Origin: Anaerobium acetethylicum
Lineage (GTDB): Bacteria > Bacillota > Clostridia > Lachnospirales > Lachnospiraceae
Assembly (NCBI RefSeq): GCF_900096945.1
Contig: NZ_FMKA01000001.1
Span: 613,715 to 677,714, forward strand
DNA length: 64,000 nucleotides
Direction: 5' to 3'
Shown: one piece after another, positions 26,521 to 35,097 of the stretch
Position numbering within the stretch: the first letter of the stretch is position 1
Layout: every line of letters starts with the position of its first letter
Notes under the pieces: model-generated
What the model saw: only the letters and a program-made list of their open reading frames with translations
Databases searched by the model: none
Told to the model about the DNA's origin: nothing
Position numbers and translations under genes: made by a program

Positions 26521-27723
26521 TCATAGTCCGGAAGAGGCTGAAGGCTGATTGAAGTAATAGGATACAAGCAGCTCCACCATTCTGTCATAGCTTGCAATTC
26601 CGTCAGCCTGGGAGTTTGCCTTCAAATAGCCGTCATTCATTTTCTCCGAGACTTCAGCCACAGTCCCTTCATATCTGTTCCAGAACAGGCTGTTTGCCTC
26701 AAGATCTGCTATGGCTGCCTCTTCAAGCAAACCATACACCTCGTCATATGCCGCAGGATCCGCTTTTTTGAGCTGGTTGCTGCTGTAAATCCAGGCCAAA
26801 AGCGCACCGCTATATTGGAACTCTGGATGATCTGCGGAGGTGCATGCAAGATATGCGATAAAATTAGCCTCATCCTCGCGCATAAAGCCCTTTGCATGGC
26901 TCAGCTCATGGCAGATCGTAAAAGGAATGTTGTAAGGCACCATATCAGCATTATAATTTGCCTCTATTGTAAACGGCGAAAAAATGCCGCTGACCTGCTG
27001 ATAGGAAAGGACTTCAGAAAGCAGAAGACCTTTTGGCCTTGGGCAATAGCCTGCCAGTGCCGCATATTTCTCTCCGGCCGTATGCATTGCTTCAACTGCA
27101 GCCGTTTCGATATCGCAAGTGACTTCGCACACCCCCAGGCTGTCTCTGGCAACCTTACCCGACCAATGGTTTACGTCTTCAGCCAGTTCCCGGCACAGCA
27201 GCTCCAATTCTTCCGCTGTATACGCAGCTGCTGCTATTCCAGTCTCTTCCGATAATGTGTTCCGATTATAGTTAATGCCGCAATTAAGGATAAAAAGAAG
27301 GAACAGTACCGCTGCCGCCCGCAGCAGATTCAAACCTGCCTTAAAAATTCCCCGTCGCTTTTTCCCGCCAGGCTCTGTCCATCTTCCGCGACCGCGGCCT
27401 CCTCTTCTGATTGCTGCCAAAAGAGGCTGCCCGGCCAATCGGAATAAGGCATATCCCGTCACTCCCAAAATCAAAACCTCAATTGCCGAAAATGGGAAAA
27501 GCGAAAAAATCCGGCCTGTCGTATTGAGCCACAAAGGATATACCCTGTCCGTATACCATGGGGCAAATCCTTCTATATGCCTTGAAGCAAGGAGCAGCAT
27601 TACCCCTGCGGCCAGGCATGATACAATGAATACCGCCTCCATCTTCAGGTTTTCATTCTGAAATTGAGTGCTGTTTGTGTTTCTTCTCGTATGTCTGTTT
27701 TTCATGTTTTTTCTGCTATCCAA
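26521..27723 (-). CDS. DUF3810 membrane protein with metalloprotease motif
   Basis: A 400-residue DUF3810 protein. After a basic N-terminus there are three hydrophobic stretches (about 30-50, 68-90, 130-150) and a soluble domain holding TICHELSHAKGF, an HExxH zinc site, followed by REDEANFIAYL, a plausible third ligand. Substrates are unknown for the family. It begins 18 bp after the secreted papain-like protease and so may share its transcript. Confidence 0.82.
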   Translation of the reverse strand: MDSRKNMKNRHTRRNTNSTQFQNENLKMEAVFIVSCLAAGVMLLLASRHIEGFAPWYTDRVYPLWLNTTGRIFSLFPFSAIEVLILGVTGYALFRLAGQPLLAAIRRGGRGRGRWTEPGGKKRRGIFKAGLNLLRAAAVLFLLFILNCGINYNRNTLSEETGIAAAAYTAEELELLCRELAEDVNHWSGKVARDSLGVCEVTCDIETAAVEAMHTAGEKYAALAGYCPRPKGLLLSEVLSYQQVSGIFSPFTIEANYNADMVPYNIPFTICHELSHAKGFMREDEANFIAYLACTSADHPEFQYSGALLAWIYSSNQLKKADPAAYDEVYGLLEEAAIADLEANSLFWNRYEGTVAEVSEKMNDGYLKANSQADGIASYDRMVELLVSYYFNQPSASSGL

Positions 27724-27741
27724 TTCTATTGTCCCGTCCTG

Positions 27742-30513
27742 TCATTCAAACTTTTTCACGATACTGTGAAACTCCGGCGAATAAGCAAAACCATCAAGAA
27801 TCTCAGCCCTGCTTGTTCCGTCCTCCATCCTTTTCATATGGAAGTCCAGACCCGGCTGATCGAACTCCCTGTCCATAAATGCCCTGTACAATATTTTCAC
27901 ATACTCTGTATCTGGCACTTTTCTATTTTCGAATTCAGGCGAAAAGATGAAGTTTTTTGATGCCTCTACCAGAGTCATCCTTTTTGCGAGGATTTCTCCT
28001 GCATAATAATTAAGCCCTTCCTTCTCAGCATCTCTGCCCAAAATCTCCCGATACAAACTGCAGATAAACATTGTCAGTTCTGCATTCTGGTTTCCGGGCT
28101 CTGTAAGAATGATGTATCCTCTTACAATTCCACTGGCGCTGCATAAGGCCTCATATTCCTCCGATTCAACGGATTTTTTAAACACATATTCCCTGGAGAC
28201 TCCATTATCCAGAAGGCCCGTCCAATATTCAATTCCTTCCATATCCGGCTGCCTGTTCAGAAAAGTCTCATAAAGCATGCCGACATAGCCGGCATTGTTC
28301 AGATTCCTGTTCCTGCATTCCGAACTGAAGACGAAGCCCCATCCGACCTCTGCACCAGTTCTGCTCCCATCCTTCAGCGTACTCCAGTAATAGGCAGTCT
28401 CATCACGTCCAGGTATTCGTTCCAGAACCTTCTCATACAGCCTCTCCACGAAACTTATGATCCTGTCATTCACAGATACTTCGCAGGCAGCTGTAAATCC
28501 GCCATCAACCGTGGTCACAGTGATTGTCGTCTTTCCATTTGCAGCCGCTGTAACCTTGCCCGTGTCATCAACCACCACAATTTCCAAATCTCCCGATGAC
28601 CAGACAAGACGCCTGTCAGTAGCATCTGCCGGTGATATGGCAGCCGTCAGCTGTACTGATGTACCAATAGTCCCAATTGTCGTGCTTGTGATATCGAGCC
28701 CCACCCCGGTTGTCCTGACCGGAACAATCTGGAACTCCGCGCTTTTGGTTCCCATATAGCCTCTGATGCCTGTAAGGACTGCGGTTGCTGTTCCAACAGC
28801 AGTGTTGTTGCTATAAGAGATTGTATAATCGACATCTTTTATCAGCATATTTTTCCCATATCTTACCGTCACCTCTGGAGTAATCTGACTGCCGGTATAA
28901 AACCGGCTGCCAATAGGATCGACGGTTGCACCTGCAATATCGATTTTATCCGCAATCGCTGTAAATGCCTTTAGCCGGATGTTCGCTTTTCCGCCTGCAC
29001 TTAAATCAGTCCATACCAATCCGCCATTGCTGCTGTAAAAGCTCTGGCCTTTCTCTGAATATGCATTGTAGTCGATCCACAGGTTTGTGCTGTTATCATA
29101 ATCATAACAGAACGAGACTGTTCCTCCTGTCTTTTTCAATTCAATCACAACAGCAAATCTGTCGCCATAGCCAAGAATGACCGGCTTATGGAGCTTCACA
29201 GTATGGTAGCCCGCATACAGGGCAGTTCCAGTTTGCGGAATATCCAGCATCTTTGTTCCGCTCGCCGGGTTTGCCTCATCCATCGGGTTTTTATAAATCT
29301 GTATCCTGTATTCAGTATTGACGGACTTCAGCAGAAATGATACTGCCTGCAGACTCTCATCATTTCCACTGCTTCCATGCACGGAAAAGACATTTGAAAT
29401 CATACATGTATCCGTAAACTCCATGTACGCAGTGCTCACTCCTCCGTCATACTGGTAATTGCAGTCATAATTATCCGCTTTCTCCGATTCAAATGAAAAA
29501 GCAGTTGAAGTCTTCATCACCGAATCCTCATAGGAAATCCAGAAAAAGCCCTGATCGCCGAAACTGCTGCCCCAGCTGTTCTTAATTAGCCAGGCTCCAT
29601 TGCTTGCAGGCTGTACCGTAAAATTTGTCCTCGGATAGTTATCATCCCATCCCACAATCACAACCCCGTGGTTCGCATAGCCTATTGGGTCGAAACAATA
29701 ATAGGAATTTGCTGCGCTGTTCAGATACTTATAATTGTGATAATAGGATACTGCGACCGCCCCTCTTGTCATAATCATCTGCTTTATAATATCTTTATCT
29801 TCCATCGATATCCAATAGGCATTCTGCATGTGTGCGGCATCTCTGTATGCAATCCCATTGTCAGGCTTCTGCGGCGTGCCTGCTGCATCTGGATATCTGG
29901 ATATGGATTCCTCTGCAAATCCGATCCATTTTGCCAGGGTATAGGTCGCCGAAAAGTAATCCCCCCCTTTTGTGAGATACGGATACTTGTCAGCGCTCAG
30001 GAGAAGAACAAAATCCCCCGCAGTGCCGCCCAATGAATCTGTAACGGTGTTATAGTGGAAATAGGACAGATGATACTCTGACAGATCTATACTGCTGTCT
30101 TTCAGGCCTGTCTTGACCAGATTCGATTCTGCCGCTGCGATGACAGCAAAAGCCCAGCAAGTCCCATAAATGCCCTGGTCCTTCACCGGCGTCACATAAC
30201 TGGCTCCGGCGGAATTCCTCAGGTCATAACCTGACGGCGTCGAAGAACGCAGCAGCCCATTGTTCTCCTCTACCCTGTCAATACGCAATCCATTATCTAT
30301 ATAGCCATAATTCTGTCCCGAACCAGATGCTTCCGCTGCATCTGGTTCTGTATGGTTTTCTGTCCCGCTGTCAGTAATAATGATATTGCCGGTTTCCTCA
30401 TATCCAATACCGTTCCAAACATTTCCTGAGAACATCCGGATCATAGACACCATCAACAATACGCCTGTTATCAACGCCGTTTGAATTAGATGAGCTGATT
30501 TTTTCACATTCAT
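27742..30513 (-). CDS. Secreted papain-family protease with Ig-like and DUF4214 modules
   Basis: Secreted C1 cysteine protease (923 aa from ATG 30513; a GTG two codons later has better SD spacing). An N-terminal signal or anchor lies at about 8-28. The papain tetrad is intact: Gln113 and Cys119 (KDQGIYGTCWAF), His282 (ANHGVVIVGW), Asn312 (IKNSWG). A lectin-like beta region follows (about 350-520), then an MBG-like repeat and a Big_2 Ig-like domain (about 530-690), and two DUF4214 modules (about 690-920). The DUF4214 tail closely resembles that of the beta-helix protein at 35098-37539. Probably cell-surface and host-protein directed. A promoter lies at 30652-30679. Confidence 0.85.
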   Translation of the reverse strand: MNVKKSAHLIQTALITGVLLMVSMIRMFSGNVWNGIGYEETGNIIITDSGTENHTEPDAAEASGSGQNYGYIDNGLRIDRVEENNGLLRSSTPSGYDLRNSAGASYVTPVKDQGIYGTCWAFAVIAAAESNLVKTGLKDSSIDLSEYHLSYFHYNTVTDSLGGTAGDFVLLLSADKYPYLTKGGDYFSATYTLAKWIGFAEESISRYPDAAGTPQKPDNGIAYRDAAHMQNAYWISMEDKDIIKQMIMTRGAVAVSYYHNYKYLNSAANSYYCFDPIGYANHGVVIVGWDDNYPRTNFTVQPASNGAWLIKNSWGSSFGDQGFFWISYEDSVMKTSTAFSFESEKADNYDCNYQYDGGVSTAYMEFTDTCMISNVFSVHGSSGNDESLQAVSFLLKSVNTEYRIQIYKNPMDEANPASGTKMLDIPQTGTALYAGYHTVKLHKPVILGYGDRFAVVIELKKTGGTVSFCYDYDNSTNLWIDYNAYSEKGQSFYSSNGGLVWTDLSAGGKANIRLKAFTAIADKIDIAGATVDPIGSRFYTGSQITPEVTVRYGKNMLIKDVDYTISYSNNTAVGTATAVLTGIRGYMGTKSAEFQIVPVRTTGVGLDITSTTIGTIGTSVQLTAAISPADATDRRLVWSSGDLEIVVVDDTGKVTAAANGKTTITVTTVDGGFTAACEVSVNDRIISFVERLYEKVLERIPGRDETAYYWSTLKDGSRTGAEVGWGFVFSSECRNRNLNNAGYVGMLYETFLNRQPDMEGIEYWTGLLDNGVSREYVFKKSVESEEYEALCSASGIVRGYIILTEPGNQNAELTMFICSLYREILGRDAEKEGLNYYAGEILAKRMTLVEASKNFIFSPEFENRKVPDTEYVKILYRAFMDREFDQPGLDFHMKRMEDGTSRAEILDGFAYSPEFHSIVKKFE

Positions 30514-30651
30514 GCACCTCCCGAAGGATTTCCTATGAAACATAAAAAAAGGACCCTGGAATTTTACGCCTGCTGAACTCTTGTTTTCATGCAAAACCAG
30601 CATAAAATATCTCGCAGGACAGGGATTCTAAATCGATATCTTTATAATCAG

Positions 30652-30679
30652 ATTATACGCTTTCTCACTAATTAGTCAA
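30652..30679 (-). promoter_or_regulatory. Promoter of the papain-like protease gene with flanking direct repeats
   Basis: On the minus strand TTGACT, 16 bases, TATAAT. A 9-bp direct repeat (AGAAAGCGT on the minus strand; 30657-30665 and 30683-30691) flanks the -35, spaced 26 bp, suggesting an operator. A leader of about 140 bp precedes the gene. Confidence 0.65.
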
Positions 30680-30732
30680 CAAACGCTTTCTGCGTCTTTA
30701 ATCAGATAATTTGTATTTGCAAATATTGTTTT

Positions 30733-30779
30733 GAAAAAAAATGCCGGCAGCCTCTGTTGTTTACAGAAGCCGTCAGCAT
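30733..30779 (-). terminator. Terminator after the aminotransferase gene
   Basis: Imperfect 17-bp stem (ATGC.GACGGC..CTGT with its partner) followed on the minus strand by eight T. Confidence 0.85.
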
Positions 30780-30788
30780 AAGTACAGT

Positions 30789-32006
30789 TTACTGTCCCGG
30801 GTAGGTGCTTAAAAACAGTTCCAGCTTGTCCATTGCCACTTTCAATTCATCGACTCTCGGCAGGTATACAATGCGGAAATGATCAGGCTGCTTCCAGTTG
30901 AATCCGCCGCCATGAACCATCAGGACGTGCTGCTCTTTGAGAAAATCCAGAACAAATTTCTCATCATTATGGATCCTGTATTTCTTGATATCAATTTTCG
31001 GAAAAATATAGAATGCCGCTTTAGGTTTCACCACGGAAATTCCCGGAATGCTGTTTAAACGTTCTGTAATAAATTCCCGCTGTTCGTATATCCTTCCTCC
31101 CGGAAGCAGCAGCTCATCTGAACTCTGATATCCTCCCAACGCAGTCTGAATAATATATTGTGCAGGCACATTCGAACAAAGGCGCATTGAGGATAACATG
31201 TTCAGCCCTTCGATGTACCCTTTGGCTTTTGACTTGTCTCCGCTCAGGCACATCCATCCAGCCCTGAATCCTGCGATTCTATGGGATTTCGACAGTCCAT
31301 TAAAGGAAACTACGAACAGATCTGGCGCCAGAGAAGCGATAGCCGTATGTTCTGCGCCATCCATTACCAGGCGGTCATAAATCTCATCTGCAAAAATAAT
31401 CAGGTCTTTTTCACGAGCCAGGTCTACTATCTGCTCCAGTATTTCTTTTGGATATAATGCACCGGTCGGATTATTCGGATTAATCACGACGATTCCTTTG
31501 GTGCGGCTGGTAATCTTCTTTCGCATATCTTCGATATCCGGATTCCATTCTGACTGCTCATCGCAGATGTAATGTACCGCCTTGCCTCCTGAAAGGGTCG
31601 CAGCAGCTGTCCATAGTGGATAATCCGGGGACGGAATCAGAATCTCATCTCCGTTGTTCAATAACCCCTGCATTGCCATAACAATCAATTCGCTGACGCC
31701 GTTCCCAGTATAAATATCGTTGATTCCTACATTTGGTATCTTTTTCAGCTGACAGTATTGCATAATTGCTTTTCTTGCAGCAAAAATACCTTTTGAGTCA
31801 GAATAGCCCTGTGCATTCCGTAAATTCGCTATCATATCATCTATGATTTCTGCCGGTGCATCAAATCCGAACGGAGCCGGATTGCCGATATTCAGCTTCA
31901 GGATATCCATTCCCTGTCCAATCATCCTGTCTGCTTCGTCAACGACAGGTCCCCTGACATCGTAGCATACATTCTCCAGTTTACTTGATTTTTCAAAAGT
32001 CCTCAT
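30789..32006 (-). CDS. PLP-dependent aminotransferase (AlaA-like, class I/II)
   Basis: Fold type I aminotransferase (405 aa). It has LNIGNPAPFGFDAP, GNGVSELIVMAMQGL, the INPNNPTGA segment and the PLP lysine in SFNGLSKSHRIAGFRAGW. The closest family I can name is the alanine/pyruvate transaminase AlaA-type, but the T-box upstream hints at a physiological amino donor whose tRNA has an A discriminator base. ATG 32006 is chosen for its AGGAG SD; an ATG two codons earlier overlaps that SD. Confidence 0.88.
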   Translation of the reverse strand: MRTFEKSSKLENVCYDVRGPVVDEADRMIGQGMDILKLNIGNPAPFGFDAPAEIIDDMIANLRNAQGYSDSKGIFAARKAIMQYCQLKKIPNVGINDIYTGNGVSELIVMAMQGLLNNGDEILIPSPDYPLWTAAATLSGGKAVHYICDEQSEWNPDIEDMRKKITSRTKGIVVINPNNPTGALYPKEILEQIVDLAREKDLIIFADEIYDRLVMDGAEHTAIASLAPDLFVVSFNGLSKSHRIAGFRAGWMCLSGDKSKAKGYIEGLNMLSSMRLCSNVPAQYIIQTALGGYQSSDELLLPGGRIYEQREFITERLNSIPGISVVKPKAAFYIFPKIDIKKYRIHNDEKFVLDFLKEQHVLMVHGGGFNWKQPDHFRIVYLPRVDELKVAMDKLELFLSTYPGQ

Positions 32007-32079
32007 ATTCATTCTCCTGTTCTTTCACTTCATTTCTCATATAATATATCGATACAAATGGCTTCGCTTGCGAAACTCT

Positions 32080-32185
32080 CGCATGACGCGCAGTCGCTTC
32101 TGCGGCATATTCTTATTGCGCGTCATGCGCCTCCTCCCGGAGCGTTTTCAATTCACAGGAAATTCGTGGAATTTCTTATAAATTA
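32080..32185. repeat. Composite palindromic element in the aminotransferase leader
   Basis: A 13-bp perfect stem CGCATGACGCGCA/TGCGCGTCATGCG (32080-32129) is followed by the second copy of the dispersed repeat (32130-32192), whose hairpin is AATTCACAGGAAATTC around GTGG. The GCGCGTCATGC core recurs at 47174-47184. It lies between the T-box terminator and the gene. Confidence 0.6.
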
Positions 32186-32221
32186 AAAAACGCCCTAAAC
32201 TAACTATGTTAGTTTAGGGCG
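32184..32221 (-). terminator. T-box terminator
   Basis: Fourteen-base arms CGCCCTAAACTAAC and complement with a 3-base loop, then a T run on the minus strand. It is the regulated terminator of the T-box leader. Confidence 0.92.
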
Positions 32222-32480
32222 AATGATTCATCCGTGTTACCACCTAAATTCAGAGAGAACTCTGCGCTCATTCAGTACGAAAATATGCCGATTCACATAT
32301 CGTTTTATACTGTACCCGGGATAACGGTCGGATATCCGATGAAGTCTACTTGCCATACAATATATGACGTTCGGTCCATAGCTCGGAAGCTGCTTCCATA
32401 CTTTTTTCACCAGGATTCACACCAGCCATCCCGTCTCTTTGCTTTCAAAAATATGTACTCCTCTTCTTCATTGCCTGTTA
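32222..32480 (-). promoter_or_regulatory. T-box leader of the aminotransferase gene
   Basis: The T-box core AGGTGGTAACACGG is at 32232-32245, just before the terminator; stem I elements include AGTA, AGAGA with GGCTGGTG, and a distal loop. Uncharged tRNA binding lets RNA polymerase read through. The bulge UGGU implies a tRNA with discriminator A. A candidate specifier is UAU (Tyr) at 32378-32380 in GAGC-UAU-GGACC, but stem I was not folded rigorously, so specificity is tentative. Confidence 0.88.
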
Positions 32481-32486
32481 AATATG

Positions 32487-32515
32487 AGAATAACTTAAAT
32501 GCGCACATTTGTCAA
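32487..32515 (-). promoter_or_regulatory. Promoter of the T-box transcript
   Basis: On the minus strand TTGACA, 17 bases, TATTCT, directly upstream of the T-box stem I. Confidence 0.78.
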
Positions 32516-32658
32516 GAATCAAATAGTTTGAAGCACTTGCCATAAAAAAAATTAATTCTTTGCTTTTGTGTTTTGTAGATTCATTCCAGTGTTTATCTGC
32601 TCTTTTAGCAGCAAAAACATAAAAAGCAAGATATCTAATAAACCAAGCAACAATAGAA

Positions 32659-32687
32659 TTGAAACACATCGGGCTGTAAAATATAAT
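32659..32687 (+). promoter_or_regulatory. Promoter of the GH112 phosphorylase gene
   Basis: TTGAAA, 17 bases, TATAAT on the plus strand, 47 bp before the start codon. A small hairpin CTGCT-CTTTT-AGCAG (32598-32612) lies upstream and might be an operator. The region is divergent from the T-box promoter. Confidence 0.75.
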
Positions 32688-32733
32688 TGGAAATACGATT
32701 GAAAATATTATAAGCAGAAAGGAAATTGAAACA

Positions 32734-34890
32734 ATGTCAAAAATTGGCGGCCGGCTTACTTTACCTACTGATATAGATATGATTGACGAAACACTGCGCC
32801 TCAAGGAACTTCTTGATGCGGATGCACTCCGCGACTGTGACGGCACAAATATGCCCGAAGAATTACTTGAATGTGACGGTAAGATCTACGCAACATACTA
32901 TACTACAAGAAAAGACAATGAATGGGCAGAAAAAAATCCTGAGGAAATCCAGCAGGAATATGTAATGAGCGAACGGGTTACTGCGAAAGACACTGCTCTC
33001 CGAATCAAACCTATGAAAGGGTTCTATACCGAACAGCTGAAGATCAACTTACTCGACGATCCAAAACGCTGGTGGGAAGTTATGGACAGAACTACCGGCG
33101 AAATAGTTCCCACAGATAAATGGGAAGTGGATGCAGAAACCGAGGAAGTTGTCATCCAGTCCGTGAAATACCATGAATACACTGTATCCTTTTTAGCGTT
33201 CATCATCTGGGACCCTGTTCATATGTACAACTTCATCACTAACGACTGGACGGACGTACCTCATCAGCTTACATTTGATGTTCGTCAGCCTAAGACCCAG
33301 GTTTATGTAAAAGAAAAACTGAAACGCTGGTGTGAAGAGAATCCTAAAGTAAACGTAGTTCGTTTTACAACTTTCTTCCATCAGTTTACTCTTACCTTCG
33401 ATGAACAGAAACGTGAAAAATACGTGGAATGGTTCGGTTACAGCGCAAGTGTAAGTCCATATATCCTTGAACAGTTCGAAAAATGGGCTGGATACAAATT
33501 CCGTCCTGAATTCATCGTTGACCAGGGATACCACAACTCTATCTTCCGTGTTCCTTCAAAAGAATTCAGGGATTTCATTGAATTCCAGCAGATCGAAGTA
33601 TCCAAACTCGCAAAAGATCTGGTTGATATCGTACACAGCTACGGAAAAGAAGCAATGATGTTCCTTGGAGACCACTGGATTGGAACAGAACCCTTCGGAA
33701 AATACTTTGCAAATATCGGTCTTGATGCAGTGGTTGGATCAGTTGGTGACGGCGTTACCCTTCGTATGATCTCCGATATCAAAGGTGTTAAATATACTGA
33801 AGGACGTCTACTTCCATACTTCTTCCCGGATGTATTTACTGAAGGCGGAGACCCGATCGGTGAGGCTCAGGATAACTGGATGAAAGCAAGAAGGGCAATC
33901 TTAAGATCCCCTCTTGACCGTATCGGATATGGCGGATACTTAAGCCTTGCAACAAAATGGCCTGGTTTCATCGACCAGATCCAGAAGGTAGTTGGCGAAT
34001 TCAGACAGATCCATGAAGAAGTCAATGGAACAAAATGCCACACTGCTCCTTTCAAAGTTGGAATCCTGAACTGCTGGGGCAACTTAAGAAGATGGATGGC
34101 AAACCAGGTCCACCACGCTATCTGGCACCGTGAAATCTACTCCTATGTCGGTGTTATCGAATGTCTCAGCGGTATGCCGATCGATGTTGAATTTATCGAC
34201 TTCGACGAGGTAAGAAATGGTATCGATCCTGATATCAAAGTCATCATCAATGCAGGCGATGCAATGACTTCCTGGACCGGACATGAAAACTGGCTGGATG
34301 AAACTGTTGTAACAAAACTTCGTGAATTCGTAGACAACGGTGGCGGCTTTATCGGTGTAGGCGAACCTTCCGCAATCCAGCACCAGGGCAAGTTCTTCCA
34401 GTTAAGCGACATTCTTGGGGTTGACAGGGAATTAGGGTTTTCACTTATTACCGATAAGTACAACACCTTAGATCCGGAACACTTCATTCTGGAAGATATC
34501 GAAAATGAGATTGATTTCGGTGAAGGCAAGAGCAGCATCTATGCGCAGGGCGAAAACTATCAGGTTCTCAACATGGATCAGAAATACTGCCGCCTGGTTA
34601 CAAATACATACGGAAAAGGGCGCAGCGTTTACTTTGCAGGCCTTCCCTATTCTCCTCAGAACTGCAGAATCCTTCTCAGGGCAATCTACTATGCAGCAGG
34701 CATGGAAGATGAAATGAAAAAATATTATGTGACCAACGTAGATACAGAAGTCGGTGCATTTGAAGACGCCGGCAAAGTTGTTGTAATCAACAATTCCAAA
34801 GACCCTCAGAAAACGGACCTTTATATCAAAGGCGAGTTAAAAGTAAGCCTCGATATGGAGCCAATGGAAATGCGCTGGGTCGAAATCTGA
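32734..34890 (+). CDS. lnpA: GH112 beta-1,3-galactosyl-HexNAc phosphorylase
   Basis: GH112 phosphorylase (718 aa), which splits lacto-N-biose or galacto-N-biose with phosphate into galactose-1-phosphate and GlcNAc or GalNAc in the cytoplasm. The N-terminus GGRLTLPTDIDMIDETL and ADALRDCDGT is typical of the family. Asp313 in FLGDHWIG is at the residue number I remember for the acid catalyst of the B. longum enzyme. No signal peptide. The related D-galactosyl-L-rhamnose phosphorylase is in the same family and cannot be excluded from sequence alone. Nearby genes supply importer and secreted proteins fitting the disaccharide role. Confidence 0.9.
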   Translation: MSKIGGRLTLPTDIDMIDETLRLKELLDADALRDCDGTNMPEELLECDGKIYATYYTTRKDNEWAEKNPEEIQQEYVMSERVTAKDTALRIKPMKGFYTEQLKINLLDDPKRWWEVMDRTTGEIVPTDKWEVDAETEEVVIQSVKYHEYTVSFLAFIIWDPVHMYNFITNDWTDVPHQLTFDVRQPKTQVYVKEKLKRWCEENPKVNVVRFTTFFHQFTLTFDEQKREKYVEWFGYSASVSPYILEQFEKWAGYKFRPEFIVDQGYHNSIFRVPSKEFRDFIEFQQIEVSKLAKDLVDIVHSYGKEAMMFLGDHWIGTEPFGKYFANIGLDAVVGSVGDGVTLRMISDIKGVKYTEGRLLPYFFPDVFTEGGDPIGEAQDNWMKARRAILRSPLDRIGYGGYLSLATKWPGFIDQIQKVVGEFRQIHEEVNGTKCHTAPFKVGILNCWGNLRRWMANQVHHAIWHREIYSYVGVIECLSGMPIDVEFIDFDEVRNGIDPDIKVIINAGDAMTSWTGHENWLDETVVTKLREFVDNGGGFIGVGEPSAIQHQGKFFQLSDILGVDRELGFSLITDKYNTLDPEHFILEDIENEIDFGEGKSSIYAQGENYQVLNMDQKYCRLVTNTYGKGRSVYFAGLPYSPQNCRILLRAIYYAAGMEDEMKKYYVTNVDTEVGAFEDAGKVVVINNSKDPQKTDLYIKGELKVSLDMEPMEMRWVEI

Positions 34891-34961
34891 TTTTATTATA
34901 CAAAAAGACTTTATTTCCCATCGAGCAGGCAATGCGCCTGTTAACAACCACCTTTCAAAAC

Positions 34962-35003
34962 AAGCCGGCAATCCCTTTCTGGGAATATGCCGGCTTTCTT
35001 CTT
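34962..35003 (+). terminator. Terminator after the GH112 gene
   Basis: AAGCCGGCA/TGCCGGCTT arms followed by TTCTTCTT on the plus strand. Confidence 0.75.
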
Positions 35004-35017
35004 ACACTTCTATAAAA

Positions 35018-35075
35018 CGAACCCTGCAAAAGGAACGGTTATTTTACAACTGTCCTTTTGCAGGGTTCGTTCTTT
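35018..35075. terminator. Bidirectional terminator between convergent genes
   Basis: Arms ACGAACCCTGCAAAAGGAC and complement, about 19 bp with one mismatch, around a 14-base loop. T-rich on both exits; it ends the beta-helix operon and backs up the GH112 terminator. Confidence 0.85.
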
Positions 35076-35097
35076 GATCATTTCTGGGAAAAATAAT

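Noticed and set aside
32222..32480. Tryptophan-specific T-box (a TGG triplet lies in the specifier region)
   Set aside because: The T-box bulge UGGU needs a tRNA with discriminator A, while tRNA-Trp normally has G.
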